64,000 bases of DNA from CAG-390 sp045531455 (GCA_045531455.1 JAZSEA010000119.1:1-64000), one strand, 5' to 3'; shown: positions 31,475 through 41,156, counted from the first letter of the stretch. Program-made: numbers and translations. The notes: generated from the letters alone by a model not told the origin.

Positions 31475-34400
31475 TTACTTGATAACGACAGAATCTCCGC
31501 CCGCGAGACGTTGCAGCTCGGCTATCTGAACCTCGCCGATAACCATTCCGTGCGGATGGTCGGCGTACTTTTTCGTATCGGCAAAATAGAAGCTTACGCG
31601 GGTAAAGCCCTCGAAGATCTCAACGATATTTTCGCATTTTTTGTAGATCTCGGAGTTCTTCGACGGGACGCGGATATAGACCACGCTCGGTGCCTTTTTC
31701 TGCGCCTGAGCGGGAGCCTGCTTCACCTGCTGAACGGGTGCCTGCGTGGGAGTCGGCTTTGCCTGTCTGCGCTTGAATTCCTCGTCGGTCAGAAGCATCG
31801 AGGCTGTGTTGACGAGGATCTTTCCTCTCTCGCCCTCTCGGCGCGATACCGTACCCGTCACGCAGACGGCATTATCCTCCTCAATATGCCTGCGGTAGGT
31901 TTCATATTGCTTTGAAAACACAACAAGCTCAAGCGAGCCCGAACGGTCCTCAAGGGTGGCAAAAGCCATGCCGTCGCCCTTGCGGGTCGTTTTTTGCGTT
32001 ACCGAGGAAATGATTCCGCAGACGCAGACCTTCGCGCCGTCCTCGAGCGTATCGGGGTCTTCCTCATCCTCGCCTCCCGTGATCTCTACGATACTCTGCG
32101 GGTTGAGTGACTTGATATGAAGCCCGTAGCCGTCAAGCAGATGACCCGAGAAGAAGAGCCCCGCCGCCTCGCGCTCCATATAGAGCAGATCCTTGGTTGA
32201 AAACTCGGGGATCTCGGGATAAACTATGCTCTCGCCGCCGCCCGCAACCGAATCGGGCATAGAAAACATATCCATCTGACCCGAAATGTTGCCCTTATTC
32301 TTGCGCGAGATCGCCATAAGAGCCTCATCAAGCGTTGCAAGCAATCTCGAGCGGTAAACTCCGAGCGAATCGAAGGCTCCCGCCTTGATAAGCGACTCGA
32401 CCATACGGCGGTTGAGATCGTTCTCCGACATTCTCTCGATGAAGTCCGAGAAGGAAGCAAATGGTCTGCCGATGCGCTCGAGGATGAGCTTATCGACGAA
32501 CTGACGTCCTACGTTTTTAAGTGCCAGCAGGCCGAAGGTGATATCCTCTCCGCTGACGTGGAAATCAAGCATACTGCGGTTGATATCGGGAGGAAGCACG
32601 CGTATTCCCGCTCGGTTTGCCTCGGCTATATACTCCGCGATCTTATCGGCATTTCCGAGCACCGAGGTCAGCAGAGCCGAGAAATATTCGCGCGGATAAT
32701 GAGCCTTCAGATACGCGGTCCTGAAGGAAAGCATCGCGTAAGCCGCGGCGTGGCTCTTGTTGAAGGCGTAGGAAGCAAAGCTCGACATATCCTCGAAGAG
32801 TTTTTCGGCGGTCTCGCGGTCAACTCCCCTCTCTGCCGCACCGTTGACAAAATTATCCCTCTCCGCCGCAAGCGCGGATGCCTTTTTCTTCGACATCGCG
32901 CGGCGCACGATATCGGCTCGTCCGAAGGAGAAGCCCGCAACCGTGCGGAAGATATTCATAACCTGCTCCTGATAGACGATGCATCCGTACGTCGGACGGA
33001 GTATCGGCTCGAGGAGCGGATGGGCGTATTCGACCTTTTCGGGATTGTTCTTACCCTCGATATATTTCGGGATCGACTCCATAGGTCCCGGGCGGTAGAG
33101 TGCTATCGCCGCGAGAATGTCGTCGATCGATCCGGGACAGAGATTCGTCAGCATCGCCCTCATTCCCGAGGATTCAAGCTGGAAGACTCCGCTCGTCTGC
33201 CCCGATGAGATCAGCTCATAAGTCTTTTTGTCAGAGAGATCGACCGTTTCGATATCGAAATCGGGCTTTCTCTCCTTTATCATCTTCACCGCGTCGTCGA
33301 TTATCGTCAGATAACGCAGAGCAAGGAAGTCAAATTTCAGTAGTCCGAGCGAGGCGACCGTGTCCATATCGAACTGTGTCACGGTATTTCCGCTCGATAC
33401 CGCAAGCGGCAGATATTCATAGACGGGGCGCTCGGTTATAACGACGCCCGCGGCGTGGATCGAGACGTTTCTCGGCATACCCTCGAGCAGGCGCGCGGTG
33501 TCGATCAGCTCGCGTATCTCGTCCGAGGAATTGTATTTTTCCTTCAGCGCGGGAACGATCAGAGCCTGATCTATCGTCACGTCAAGCTCGCGCGGAACGA
33601 GCTTTGCGATCTCGTCGACGTCGGCATAGCTCATTCCGAGTGCGCGTCCGCAATCGCGGATAGCGGCACGCGCGGCGAGTGTACCGAAGGTGATGATCTG
33701 TGAAACGCGGTCCGAGCCGTATTTATCCTTGACATAAGCCAGAACCTCGTCGCGGCGGTTGTAGCAAAAGTCGATATCGATATCGGGCATACTGAGTCGC
33801 TCGGGATTGAGGAATCGCTCGAAAAGCAGATCAAAGCGAAGCGGGTCGATATCGGTAATACCGGTTCCGAAGGCGACAAGGCTTCCGCATCCAGAGCCTC
33901 TGCCGGGACCGACGGGTATATCTGCTCCTTTCGCAAATCCGACGTAGTCGGAAACGATCAGAAAATAGTCGTCAAAGCCCATCGAATGAATGACGTCAAG
34001 CTCGTAGTCGGCGCGCTCGACGTAGTCTTTAAGTTCAAAGCCTTCCGCGGGGATCCTGCCCGCGAGCATAAGCCGCTCGATGCCCTCATAGGTACGCAGA
34101 CGGAGCATATCCGCCGCGTTTTCGCCCTCGTTCAGAGGATAAGTGGGTAGGAGATACCCTTCGTGCTCAAGCTCGAGCTCGCATCTTTCCGCGATCTTCA
34201 CGGTATTCTCGATCGCACCCTCAAAGCCGCCGAAAAGACGCTCCATCTCGGCGGTGGATTTATAGTAAAATTCTTCTGTTTCAAAGCCGGGTCTCGTGCC
34301 GTCCGCCATCGTTGTGTTGGTCTGGATACACATAAGGACCGTCTGCGCGCGCGCGTCGCTCTTGCGCAGATAATGAACGTCGTTGGTGGCGACAACGGGA

Positions 34401-34996
34401 ATGTCGAGCTCGCAAGCCATTTCGTAAAGCTCGGGCAGGATCTGTCTTTCCTCGGCAATACCGTGGTTCTGGAGCTCGATATAAAAATGATCCTTGCCGA
34501 AGATCTGCTTATAGGTCTTCGCGATCGTCTCCGCGCGGTCTCTGTCGCCTGCGGAAAGCGCGGACGGTATCTCACCCGAGAGACACGCCGAGAGCGCGAT
34601 GATGCCCTCGCTGTGATGTCTCAGAAGGTCAAGGTCAACTCTCGGGCGAGAGTAAAATCCCTCGGTAAACGCCTTTGAGACCATATACGTGAGGTTTCTG
34701 TAGCCCGTCTCGTTCTCGCATAGGAGGACGAGATGATGCGAGCCGCCCTCTCGCCCCGGAACTCTGTCAAAGCGCGATCCGGGCGCAACGTAGACCTCGC
34801 ATCCGATTATGGGCTTGATTCCCTTTTCGCGGCAGGTGCGGTAGAACTGCATAGTACCGTACATTCCGCCGTGATCGGTCATAGCAACGGCAGAATGCCC
34901 CGCCGCGATGACCGCCTCGGGGATATCCTTGATACGGCACGCGCCGTCAAGAAGACTGTATTCGGTATGCAGATGCAGATGGACAAAATCTCCCAT
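31475..34996 (-). CDS. dnaE: DNA polymerase III subunit alpha
   Basis: Replicative polymerase of 1173 aa, DnaE1-like in length. An N-terminal PHP domain keeps its metal motifs (HLHLHTEYSLLDGA, MTDHGGMYG). The polymerase core has PVGPGRGSGCGSLVAF near 350 and the catalytic PDIDIDFCYNRRDEVL near 405, plus KFDFLALRYLTIID. Helix-hairpin-helix and OB-fold regions (VCVCGIISSVTQKTTRKGDG) follow, then a Gln/Pro-rich linker and a small C-terminal domain. AGGAGG precedes the start. Confidence 0.95.
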   Translation of the reverse strand: MGDFVHLHLHTEYSLLDGACRIKDIPEAVIAAGHSAVAMTDHGGMYGTMQFYRTCREKGIKPIIGCEVYVAPGSRFDRVPGREGGSHHLVLLCENETGYRNLTYMVSKAFTEGFYSRPRVDLDLLRHHSEGIIALSACLSGEIPSALSAGDRDRAETIAKTYKQIFGKDHFYIELQNHGIAEERQILPELYEMACELDIPVVATNDVHYLRKSDARAQTVLMCIQTNTTMADGTRPGFETEEFYYKSTAEMERLFGGFEGAIENTVKIAERCELELEHEGYLLPTYPLNEGENAADMLRLRTYEGIERLMLAGRIPAEGFELKDYVERADYELDVIHSMGFDDYFLIVSDYVGFAKGADIPVGPGRGSGCGSLVAFGTGITDIDPLRFDLLFERFLNPERLSMPDIDIDFCYNRRDEVLAYVKDKYGSDRVSQIITFGTLAARAAIRDCGRALGMSYADVDEIAKLVPRELDVTIDQALIVPALKEKYNSSDEIRELIDTARLLEGMPRNVSIHAAGVVITERPVYEYLPLAVSSGNTVTQFDMDTVASLGLLKFDFLALRYLTIIDDAVKMIKERKPDFDIETVDLSDKKTYELISSGQTSGVFQLESSGMRAMLTNLCPGSIDDILAAIALYRPGPMESIPKYIEGKNNPEKVEYAHPLLEPILRPTYGCIVYQEQVMNIFRTVAGFSFGRADIVRRAMSKKKASALAAERDNFVNGAAERGVDRETAEKLFEDMSSFASYAFNKSHAAAYAMLSFRTAYLKAHYPREYFSALLTSVLGNADKIAEYIAEANRAGIRVLPPDINRSMLDFHVSGEDITFGLLALKNVGRQFVDKLILERIGRPFASFSDFIERMSENDLNRRMVESLIKAGAFDSLGVYRSRLLATLDEALMAISRKNKGNISGQMDMFSMPDSVAGGGESIVYPEIPEFSTKDLLYMEREAAGLFFSGHLLDGYGLHIKSLNPQSIVEITGGEDEEDPDTLEDGAKVCVCGIISSVTQKTTRKGDGMAFATLEDRSGSLELVVFSKQYETYRRHIEEDNAVCVTGTVSRREGERGKILVNTASMLLTDEEFKRRQAKPTPTQAPVQQVKQAPAQAQKKAPSVVYIRVPSKNSEIYKKCENIVEIFEGFTRVSFYFADTKKYADHPHGMVIGEVQIAELQRLAGGDSVVIK

Positions 34997-35059
34997 CGCC
35001 GCACCTCCTATAAAGTTTTATTTTGCTGACCTGCAAGTAAAAGAAATAAATAAGATTCG

Positions 35060-35089
35060 TTTTTTCGGCGGCTTTGCCGACCGAAAAAA
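35060..35089. terminator. Hairpin between dnaE and whiA
   Basis: TTTTTTCGG / CCGAAAAAA outer stem with an inner GGC/GCC. It can end the whiA transcript on the minus strand. The remaining part of the 209-bp gap shows no gene. Confidence 0.55.
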
Positions 35090-35178
35090 CACCTTTATGA
35101 CGAGCCGGGCGAGTCCGCGCGCCGAGGGGAGCTGGCAAAATCGCAGATTTTGACAGGCGGCGATAAGCGCGCGCTTTC

Positions 35179-35205
35179 ACTTGTAAAACGGAGTTTTACA
35201 AGTGC
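35179..35205. repeat. Palindrome at the whiA stop codon
   Basis: CACTTGTAAAAC / GTTTTACAAGTG around GGA lies directly after the whiA stop; no T run, so perhaps a transcript-stability hairpin. Confidence 0.55.
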
Positions 35206-36084
35206 TTACTCTTTTCCCGCAAGCGCGAGAAGCTTTTTTAATCTGTGATTCAAACCCGACTTGGTTATAGCGGGAGAATGCTTTGCCGCAAGCTCGGAGA
35301 GCGATATCTCGGGGAAATCCTCGCGCAGAGTTGCGGTCTCCTTGAGCTCATCGGGTAAAGCCGCGAAGCGTCCGCTAGCACGTATCTCCTTTATCGCCTC
35401 GACCTGCGCCTTTGCGGCAACGGCGGCTCTGCCGATATTTCTGATCTCGCAGTTTGAGTTTCGGTTGATCTGACCGCGGAGCTCGCGCATCAGCTTGCCC
35501 TGCATCAGCTCCATAACCGACGAGACCGCACCCGCGATCGTCAGAATATCCTCAACGTCCTCGGATCGCTTGAAGATCAGCGATGAAAGACCGTCTCTTT
35601 CCGATCTTGACGGAGTGTGTCCGAGGTCGGAAAAGAAATTTGCCAGAGTTTCCGCACGCGCGGGGTCGTTTATTCGTATCTCGATCCTCGATTCCTTATC
35701 GGGATTCGAGAAATTTGCAGATGAGAGCAGAACTCCCGCGCAGAAAGCCGTACTGCAGTCGGCGCATCTGAAAAGCGGCGTCACGTCACCCGAGGAAAAC
35801 TCACGAAGCTTATCGGCAAGCTTTTCCGATGAAAAGCCTATCTCTGCGGACACGCGGCCGTAGCTGTTCGAATATTCCACCGCCGCTTCCCTTCCGTAGG
35901 TCTCGCGGAGAAGCCTGAGCATCAGCTCGGACGAGGTTCTCCCCGAAAGCTTGGCGTAAACTCCGCCGTCCGGAGAGTAATCGGCGTTTATAAGTATGCC
36001 GAAGAGCATTGATCGGCGGCAGCACTGCGGAGAATGCAGATTTTCCGCCAGCTCCTCTCTTACGCGCTCGGTAAAGCTCTTCAT
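35206..36084 (-). CDS. whiA: WhiA-type DNA-binding protein
   Basis: A 292-aa WhiA: an N-terminal LAGLIDADG-like fold beginning MKSFTERVREEL and running through CCRRSMLFGILINAD, then CADCSTAFCAGVLLSSANFSNPDK. The C-terminal helix-turn-helix carries NRNSNCEIRNIGRAAVAAKAQ and LSELAAKHSPAITKSGLNHRLKKL. In Bacilli and Actinobacteria WhiA affects division and growth. The start is placed at 36084, overlapping the murB stop by 4 nt. The usual neighbours rapZ and yvcK are absent. Confidence 0.93.
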   Translation of the reverse strand: MKSFTERVREELAENLHSPQCCRRSMLFGILINADYSPDGGVYAKLSGRTSSELMLRLLRETYGREAAVEYSNSYGRVSAEIGFSSEKLADKLREFSSGDVTPLFRCADCSTAFCAGVLLSSANFSNPDKESRIEIRINDPARAETLANFFSDLGHTPSRSERDGLSSLIFKRSEDVEDILTIAGAVSSVMELMQGKLMRELRGQINRNSNCEIRNIGRAAVAAKAQVEAIKEIRASGRFAALPDELKETATLREDFPEISLSELAAKHSPAITKSGLNHRLKKLLALAGKE

Positions 36085-37010
36085 TCGCCCGTACCTACCC
36101 TGCGTATCTCGCATTCGAGCTCAACGCAGTAGTTTTTGCGGATAACAGACTTGATATGTTCAACGAGGTCAAGCACGTCCTTTGCCGTAGCTCCGCCGAT
36201 ATTGATGATGAATCCCGCGTGCTTTTCCGAGACCTGCGCGCCGCCTACGGTGTATCCCTTAAGTCCCGATTCCTCGATCATTTTACCGACGAAGAGATCG
36301 GGTGCGGGACGCTTGAAAACGCTTCCCGCGCTCGGGTATTCGAGCGGCTGTTTTGATATTCTTCTCTGCATAAGATCGCGCATAACGGCGTCGATCTCGC
36401 TCTTGTTGCCTTCCTTGAGCGCAAAGGTCGCGCCGACACAGATAAGATTCTTATTTTCGGACAAAACGCTGTGACGATATGAAAGCTCCATTTCGTCCTT
36501 TGTCAGCGTATAAAATTCGCATTTTTCCGCGTCGAACACATCGCAGGATTCAAGCACGTCGGACACCTGCCCACCATACGCACCCGCGTTCATAACGACC
36601 GCACCGCCCACGCTTCCGGGGATACCATAAGCAAACTCGAGTCCGGTCAGCGAAGCCGTTTTCGCCTTTGAGGCAAGAGCGGTAAACGACATTCCGGCAC
36701 CCGCATAAATACGGTTGCCCTCGACCTTCACCTCGTTCATCTTCTCGGTAAAGATCACACATCCGCGGTATCCCTCGTCCTCAAAAAGTATATTCGAGCC
36801 GTTGCCGACGACTATGTAAGGGATCTCGCGATCCACAAGATAAGCAACGACGTATTCAATCTCCGCGGCATTCTTGGGAAACACCGCAAGATCGGCTTTT
36901 CCGCCGATTTTGAAGCTTGATTTTGAGGAAAGCGGCAGCGCATTCTGGCATTCTATTCCCTCTTTTTCATATTTTCGCATAAGCGACAACAAAACAAGAT
37001 CTCTGTCCAT
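36081..37010 (-). CDS. murB: UDP-N-acetylenolpyruvoylglucosamine reductase
   Basis: Reduces UDP-GlcNAc-enolpyruvate to UDP-MurNAc in the cytosol. The 309-aa protein shows the FAD-binding signs KIGGKADLAVFP (near 31), GNGSNILFED, GLEFAYGIPGSVGGAVVMNAGAYG (near 133-156) and PSAGSVFKRP with the catalytic Ser near 235, then VGGAQVSEKHAGFIIN. A glutamate near the end would complete the active site. Between a HAD gene (2-nt gap) and whiA (4-nt overlap). Confidence 0.95.
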   Translation of the reverse strand: MDRDLVLLSLMRKYEKEGIECQNALPLSSKSSFKIGGKADLAVFPKNAAEIEYVVAYLVDREIPYIVVGNGSNILFEDEGYRGCVIFTEKMNEVKVEGNRIYAGAGMSFTALASKAKTASLTGLEFAYGIPGSVGGAVVMNAGAYGGQVSDVLESCDVFDAEKCEFYTLTKDEMELSYRHSVLSENKNLICVGATFALKEGNKSEIDAVMRDLMQRRISKQPLEYPSAGSVFKRPAPDLFVGKMIEESGLKGYTVGGAQVSEKHAGFIINIGGATAKDVLDLVEHIKSVIRKNYCVELECEIRRVGTGE

Positions 37011-37012
37011 AT

Positions 37013-37702
37013 TTACTCCAATATTTCAAGAATATCGCGAATATCCTTGATAACATATGTGATATCCATTCCCTCGGGCACTTCCTTTCCCTTGGGATTG
37101 AGCCAGCAGGTGTCGATCCCGTACTCGACGCCGCCCTTGATATCCGAGGTCAGCGAGTCGCCGATGATGAGAGCCTGCGACTTATCGAAATCGGGAATAT
37201 CCGCCGCTACCGCGTCGAAGAATCCCTTCTTCGGCTTTGCAACGCCGATGGCGTCCGAAATATAGCACTTTTCAAAATAATCCCTGATCGCGCAACCGCC
37301 GAATCGAGCCTTCTGTACAGCCTCAATGCCGTTTGTGATGATGTACATTTTATATTTTCCGTAAAGTGCACGGCAGACCTCCTCCGCACCGTCGAGGAGC
37401 ACCGTCTGCTTCATCAGATTGCCGACGTATGCCTCGGCAAGCATTGCGCCGTCAAGATCAAATCCGTAATGCTCGCAGAACTGCTCGAAACGAAGAACCT
37501 TGAGGCGATCCTTAGTCACCTCTCCTCGCTCAAGCATCTTCCAGAGATTATCGTTGATGCGGCTGTAGGTTTCGATGACCTCGTCATCCGTAGGCAGACC
37601 TACCGACTCAAATGTCGCGGTGATCGCTCTCTTTTCACCAAGCTTGAAATCGAGCAGAGTGTCGTCTGCATCGAAAAGAAGCCATTTATATTTCAAGGAC
37701 AT
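37013..37702 (-). CDS. HAD-family hydrolase, YjjG-like nucleotidase
   Basis: A HAD phosphatase of about 229 aa: LLFDADDTLLDF with nucleophile Asp near residue 11, MYIITNGIE for motif II, the Lys in AKPKKGFFD and GDSLTSDIKGG with the acidic pair for motif IV. Order and spacing suit the YjjG group, which dephosphorylates non-canonical pyrimidine nucleotides. I place the start at 37702; an in-frame ATG 15 nt upstream is possible. First gene of the murB-whiA operon. Confidence 0.88.
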   Translation of the reverse strand: MSLKYKWLLFDADDTLLDFKLGEKRAITATFESVGLPTDDEVIETYSRINDNLWKMLERGEVTKDRLKVLRFEQFCEHYGFDLDGAMLAEAYVGNLMKQTVLLDGAEEVCRALYGKYKMYIITNGIEAVQKARFGGCAIRDYFEKCYISDAIGVAKPKKGFFDAVAADIPDFDKSQALIIGDSLTSDIKGGVEYGIDTCWLNPKGKEVPEGMDITYVIKDIRDILEILE

Positions 37703-37732
37703 TTTATGTACCTCCATACTTTCTCAAAATAT

Positions 37733-37761
37733 ATTATACAACATAATTCCGAATTTTGCAA
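37733..37761 (-). promoter_or_regulatory. Promoter of the HAD-murB-whiA operon
   Basis: Minus strand TTGCAA (37756-37761), 17-bp spacer, TATAAT (37733-37738). Confidence 0.8.
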
Positions 37762-37807
37762 CACTTAAATTAAAAAATAACTCCGCGAAAACGGTGATAA
37801 AAAACTA

Positions 37808-37836
37808 TTGCATTTTTCTCTCAAATGTGCTATAAT
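37808..37836 (+). promoter_or_regulatory. Promoter of the long plus-strand operon
   Basis: TTGCAT (37808-37813), 17-bp spacer, TATAAT (37831-37836); back to back with the promoter at 37733. Confidence 0.8.
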
Positions 37837-37892
37837 GTACTATGTATAATAATATAATGCAAAAATATTGCTAAAATCAAGGAGATAATACC

Positions 37893-38567
37893 ATGGGAAG
37901 ACAGATACCGTTATTTGCAACCGATTCAGATTTCCATATGCTCCTCGATTTGGTATACAAGCGCGGATTGCACGTTATAGACTATTCGGGCAAAAAGCTT
38001 TCGCTTAATGAAATCAAATACGTCATTTCGGATGCTTATAAGACCGGTAAGTGTGATCCGCACGCATACATTATCAGAGAAGGCTGGAAAATTGTTTTCT
38101 CGGACGGCTATGTAAATCAGTTGGATTCTGAGGCAATAGAATTGTCAATATGCCGCAGGATCCACGAAAAGATGATCGACCTATCGCCCGTTGATAAGCA
38201 TTTTCAAAAGGGTGGATTTACCGCGATTTCGAGCCCCGAGGAGTCGGATAAATATCACAAAATGCTTGATGAGTATTTGAAAGATCCGATCCTGATTCCG
38301 AATCCGAATTACGTTGAAAACGGCTACGAACACGGCAGGATCTGGTACCCGACTTGCTTTTTCGGCGAAAACGGCAAGACTTCATCGCCAACAAGAGAAT
38401 TAGGCAAAGAATATAACATACTTGTTCGCGCAATAAAGAAGATATCGATCAGATCCGACGATAAATTGCCATTCTATATGCTTCCCGATGCAACGGAAAA
38501 ATTCAGAAGAAATGCATTTATTCCTCGTTCGGGTAGCTATACAATCAGTTTCAGTGAAGGAGAATAA
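37893..38567 (+). CDS. Protein of unknown function upstream of coaE
   Basis: A 224-aa soluble protein that I cannot assign. It has an N-terminal FATDSDFHMLLDLVYKRGLHVIDYSGK and a Tyr/Trp-rich middle ending RIWYPTCFFGENGK. The fold could resemble phage or toxin-related proteins with a T-D-x-D-F start, but no catalytic motif is clear. A strong AAGGAG site and promoter precede it, and coaE starts 3 nt after its stop, so it shares the transcript. Base use is more AT-rich than the following genes, so it may be an insertion at the head of the operon. Confidence 0.65.
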   Translation: MGRQIPLFATDSDFHMLLDLVYKRGLHVIDYSGKKLSLNEIKYVISDAYKTGKCDPHAYIIREGWKIVFSDGYVNQLDSEAIELSICRRIHEKMIDLSPVDKHFQKGGFTAISSPEESDKYHKMLDEYLKDPILIPNPNYVENGYEHGRIWYPTCFFGENGKTSSPTRELGKEYNILVRAIKKISIRSDDKLPFYMLPDATEKFRRNAFIPRSGSYTISFSEGE

Positions 38568-38570
38568 AAA

Positions 38571-39158
38571 ATGTACGTCATCGGCGTAACAGGTCCGAGC
38601 GGAGCGGGAAAATCGCTTTTTTGCTCATACTTTGAGGAAGCGGGTTGCCTGCATCTCGACTGCGATAAAATTTACCATTCGCTCGTCGACTCTCCCTCCG
38701 AATGCACGCGCGCGCTTGAGGCTGAATTCGGTCCGTCCGTCATAAATCCCGACGGAAGCCTCTGCCGTCCCGCGCTTGCCGAGATCGTTTTTGCCCCCGG
38801 TGCCGACGAGCTTCGCGGCAAGCTCAACAGGATCACCCATGCGTTCGTTCTCGCGGAAGTCCGCAAAGCAATTTCAAATACCGATAGATCATGCGCCATC
38901 ATCGACGCTCCCCTTCTCTTCGAGGCGGAATACGAAAATGAATGCGATCTCACCGTTGCGCTCCTCGCTCCTCCCGAGGAAAGACTCGCGCGTCTTATGG
39001 CGCGTGATAACCGCCCCGTCGAAGCTCTCCGCGCAAGAATGGCAGCCGCCCCGAGCGATGAATTCTATTCCTCCCGCGCGAACGTCACCGTCGTCAATGA
39101 CGGCGATGAGGACAAGCTCAGAGCCGTCGCACAGAAGATACTGAACCTGATCAAATGA
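38571..39158 (+). CDS. coaE: Dephospho-CoA kinase
   Basis: Last enzyme of coenzyme A synthesis, phosphorylating dephospho-CoA. The 195-aa protein has the P-loop GVTGPSGAGKS (residues 5-15), LDCDKIYHSL near 35, the IIDAPLLFEAEYENECD segment near 104 that binds dephospho-CoA and RLARLMARDN near 138 for the lid. Its stop overlaps the lytic transglycosylase start by 4 nt. Confidence 0.95.
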   Translation: MYVIGVTGPSGAGKSLFCSYFEEAGCLHLDCDKIYHSLVDSPSECTRALEAEFGPSVINPDGSLCRPALAEIVFAPGADELRGKLNRITHAFVLAEVRKAISNTDRSCAIIDAPLLFEAEYENECDLTVALLAPPEERLARLMARDNRPVEALRARMAAAPSDEFYSSRANVTVVNDGDEDKLRAVAQKILNLIK

Positions 39159-39721
39159 GCAGAAAATTTCTAAATTCACTCGTCGTGATCCTCATCCTGA
39201 TTCTCTCGGTCGGATGCGGATTTCTCTACGATATACTATTCACTCAATATCGCCTCCGCGAATATCCGAGGCAGTATAACGACACCGTCATCGCCTGCTA
39301 TTACGAATACGCCGTGCCCGTTTCGGTCATTTATGCAACCGTAAAAATGGAAAGCGATTACGATTCGAGCCTTGTCTCGGATGACGAGATCGGACTGATG
39401 CAGCTTACCAGAGACGAATACGACCTCCTGTCGTCCGAGCTCGGTAAGCGTACCGATTCGGGACTACTCTTCGAGCCCGAGACCAATCTCGACATAGGAA
39501 CCTACCGTCTCTCGAAGCTTTACGAAAAGTATCAGAGCTGGCGAAACGTCTATGCCGCTCTCTTTGCGGGTGAGGACACCGTTGACGGTTGGCTCGCGGA
39601 CCCCGAGAACCTCGGAGAGGACGGCGAGCTCGTCATCCCCGATGAAAAAACCGAGAAATACGTAGAAAAATTTGAAAAAACGGTAGAGATCTACCGCGAT
39701 CTGTATGAATCGGCTAATTAA
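39155..39721 (+). CDS. Membrane-anchored lytic transglycosylase
   Basis: A 188-aa protein with a signal anchor (about 7-27) and a goose-type/SLT lysozyme fold: catalytic Glu66 in ATVKMESDYDSSLVS, then DDEIGLMQLT near 76 and NLDIGTYRLSKLYEKY near 110. It cuts the glycan strand between MurNAc and GlcNAc outside the membrane. The coupling of coaE to a lytic transglycosylase is seen in Clostridia. Overlaps coaE by 4 nt. Confidence 0.9.
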   Translation: MSRKFLNSLVVILILILSVGCGFLYDILFTQYRLREYPRQYNDTVIACYYEYAVPVSVIYATVKMESDYDSSLVSDDEIGLMQLTRDEYDLLSSELGKRTDSGLLFEPETNLDIGTYRLSKLYEKYQSWRNVYAALFAGEDTVDGWLADPENLGEDGELVIPDEKTEKYVEKFEKTVEIYRDLYESAN

Positions 39722-39752
39722 TTTTGAATCAATTGAAAGGAAAATACACAAA

Positions 39753-41153
39753 ATGAGCGAAATCAAAACTCCCGCAGAAGCCGCACGCGAGCTTCTCTAC
39801 AAAAAGAAAACCGTCTACGAGCGCCGTGACGAGGCTGCAGTCGAGGCTGCTTACGACTATGCAGTAGGCTACGCTAAGTATCTTGATGCCGCCAAGACCG
39901 AGCGCGAGGCTGTTGTCACCTCTATCGCTCTCGCAGAGGCAGAGGGATTCGTTCCCTACTCCTTCGGCGACGAGATCAAGAAGGGCGGCAAGTACTATTA
40001 CAACAACCGCGGCAAGAATCTTTTCCTCTTCTCTATCGGCGAAGAGTCTCTTACCGAAGGCATCCGCATCTCTGCGGCTCATATCGACTCCCCCCGCATT
40101 GACCTCAAGCAGGTCCCCCTCTACGAGGACAGCGGAATGGCATTCCTCAAGACACATTACTACGGCGGTATCAGAAAGTACCAGTGGGTAGCAACTCCCC
40201 TCGCGCTCCACGGCGTTGTCATCAAGGCTGACGGCGAGAGCGTATGGGTATCCATCGGTGAGGATCCCGCAGATCCCGTTCTCTATATCAACGACCTTCT
40301 TCCCCACCTCGGTCACAATGACGACCGCAAGCCCCTCGGCGAGGCTATTCCCGGCGAAAAGCTCAATCTCCTCGTCGGCAGCCGTCCTCTCGTAAACGAG
40401 GCTGACGGCATCAAGCTCAACGTGCTCCGCATCCTTAACGAAAAATACGGCATCTGCGAGGAAGATTTCCTCTCCGCAGAGCTTTCCGCCGTTCCCGTCG
40501 GAAACGCACGCGACGTCGGACTCGACCGCTCGATGATCTGCGCTTACGGCCACGATGACCGCGTTTGCGCTTATCCCGCAATGACCGCCATGTTCGAGGC
40601 ACTCAAGATGGGCACTCCCCACACTATGATGTGCATCCTCGCTGACAAGGAAGAGACCGGCAGCGACGGCAACAGCGGTATGCAGTGCGACCTCATCCTC
40701 GACCTCATCGACGCTATCTGCGAGTCTCAGAACGCATCTCCCGCGGCAGTCCGCGCGGCTTCGATCTGCCTCTCTGCTGACGTTTCCGCAGCATTCGATC
40801 CCAACTTCGGCGAAGCATTCGAGAAGCGCAATTCCTCCCTTATGTCCTGCGGCGTAGTACTCACCAAGTACACGGGCTCCCGCGGCAAGGGCGGTACAAA
40901 CGACGCATCGGCTGAGTTCATCGGCAGACTCCGCGCTATGATGGCTAAGGACGACGTCGTATGGCAGGCAGGCGAGCTCGGTAAAGTCGACTTCGGCGGC
41001 GGCGGAACCGTTGCTAAGTTCATCTCCAAGCACAACATTGAGGTCGTTGACCTCGGCGTTCCCGTAATCGCTATGCACGCGCCCTACGAGGTCATCTCTA
41101 AGGTAGACCTCTACGAGGCACACCGCGGCTTCTCGGCATTCAACCGCTATTAA
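39753..41153 (+). CDS. M18-family aminopeptidase
   Basis: A 466-aa cytosolic zinc aminopeptidase. Motifs: AAHIDSPRIDLK (metal His and Asp), YGHDDRVCAYP near 252, DKEETGSDGNSGMQ near 287 (the Glu pair), LSADVSAAFDPN and the final His in VIAMHAPYE near 440. The start is at 39753 after a GAAAGG stretch; a reading 48 nt longer overlaps the transglycosylase and is less likely. M18 peptidases remove acidic or neutral N-terminal residues; the specificity here is not determined. Confidence 0.93.
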   Translation: MSEIKTPAEAARELLYKKKTVYERRDEAAVEAAYDYAVGYAKYLDAAKTEREAVVTSIALAEAEGFVPYSFGDEIKKGGKYYYNNRGKNLFLFSIGEESLTEGIRISAAHIDSPRIDLKQVPLYEDSGMAFLKTHYYGGIRKYQWVATPLALHGVVIKADGESVWVSIGEDPADPVLYINDLLPHLGHNDDRKPLGEAIPGEKLNLLVGSRPLVNEADGIKLNVLRILNEKYGICEEDFLSAELSAVPVGNARDVGLDRSMICAYGHDDRVCAYPAMTAMFEALKMGTPHTMMCILADKEETGSDGNSGMQCDLILDLIDAICESQNASPAAVRAASICLSADVSAAFDPNFGEAFEKRNSSLMSCGVVLTKYTGSRGKGGTNDASAEFIGRLRAMMAKDDVVWQAGELGKVDFGGGGTVAKFISKHNIEVVDLGVPVIAMHAPYEVISKVDLYEAHRGFSAFNRY

Positions 41154-41156
41154 GAT

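Noticed and set aside
39729..41123. 464-codon minus-strand frame
   Set aside because: Shadow of the M18 peptidase gene on the other strand, which has clear motifs.
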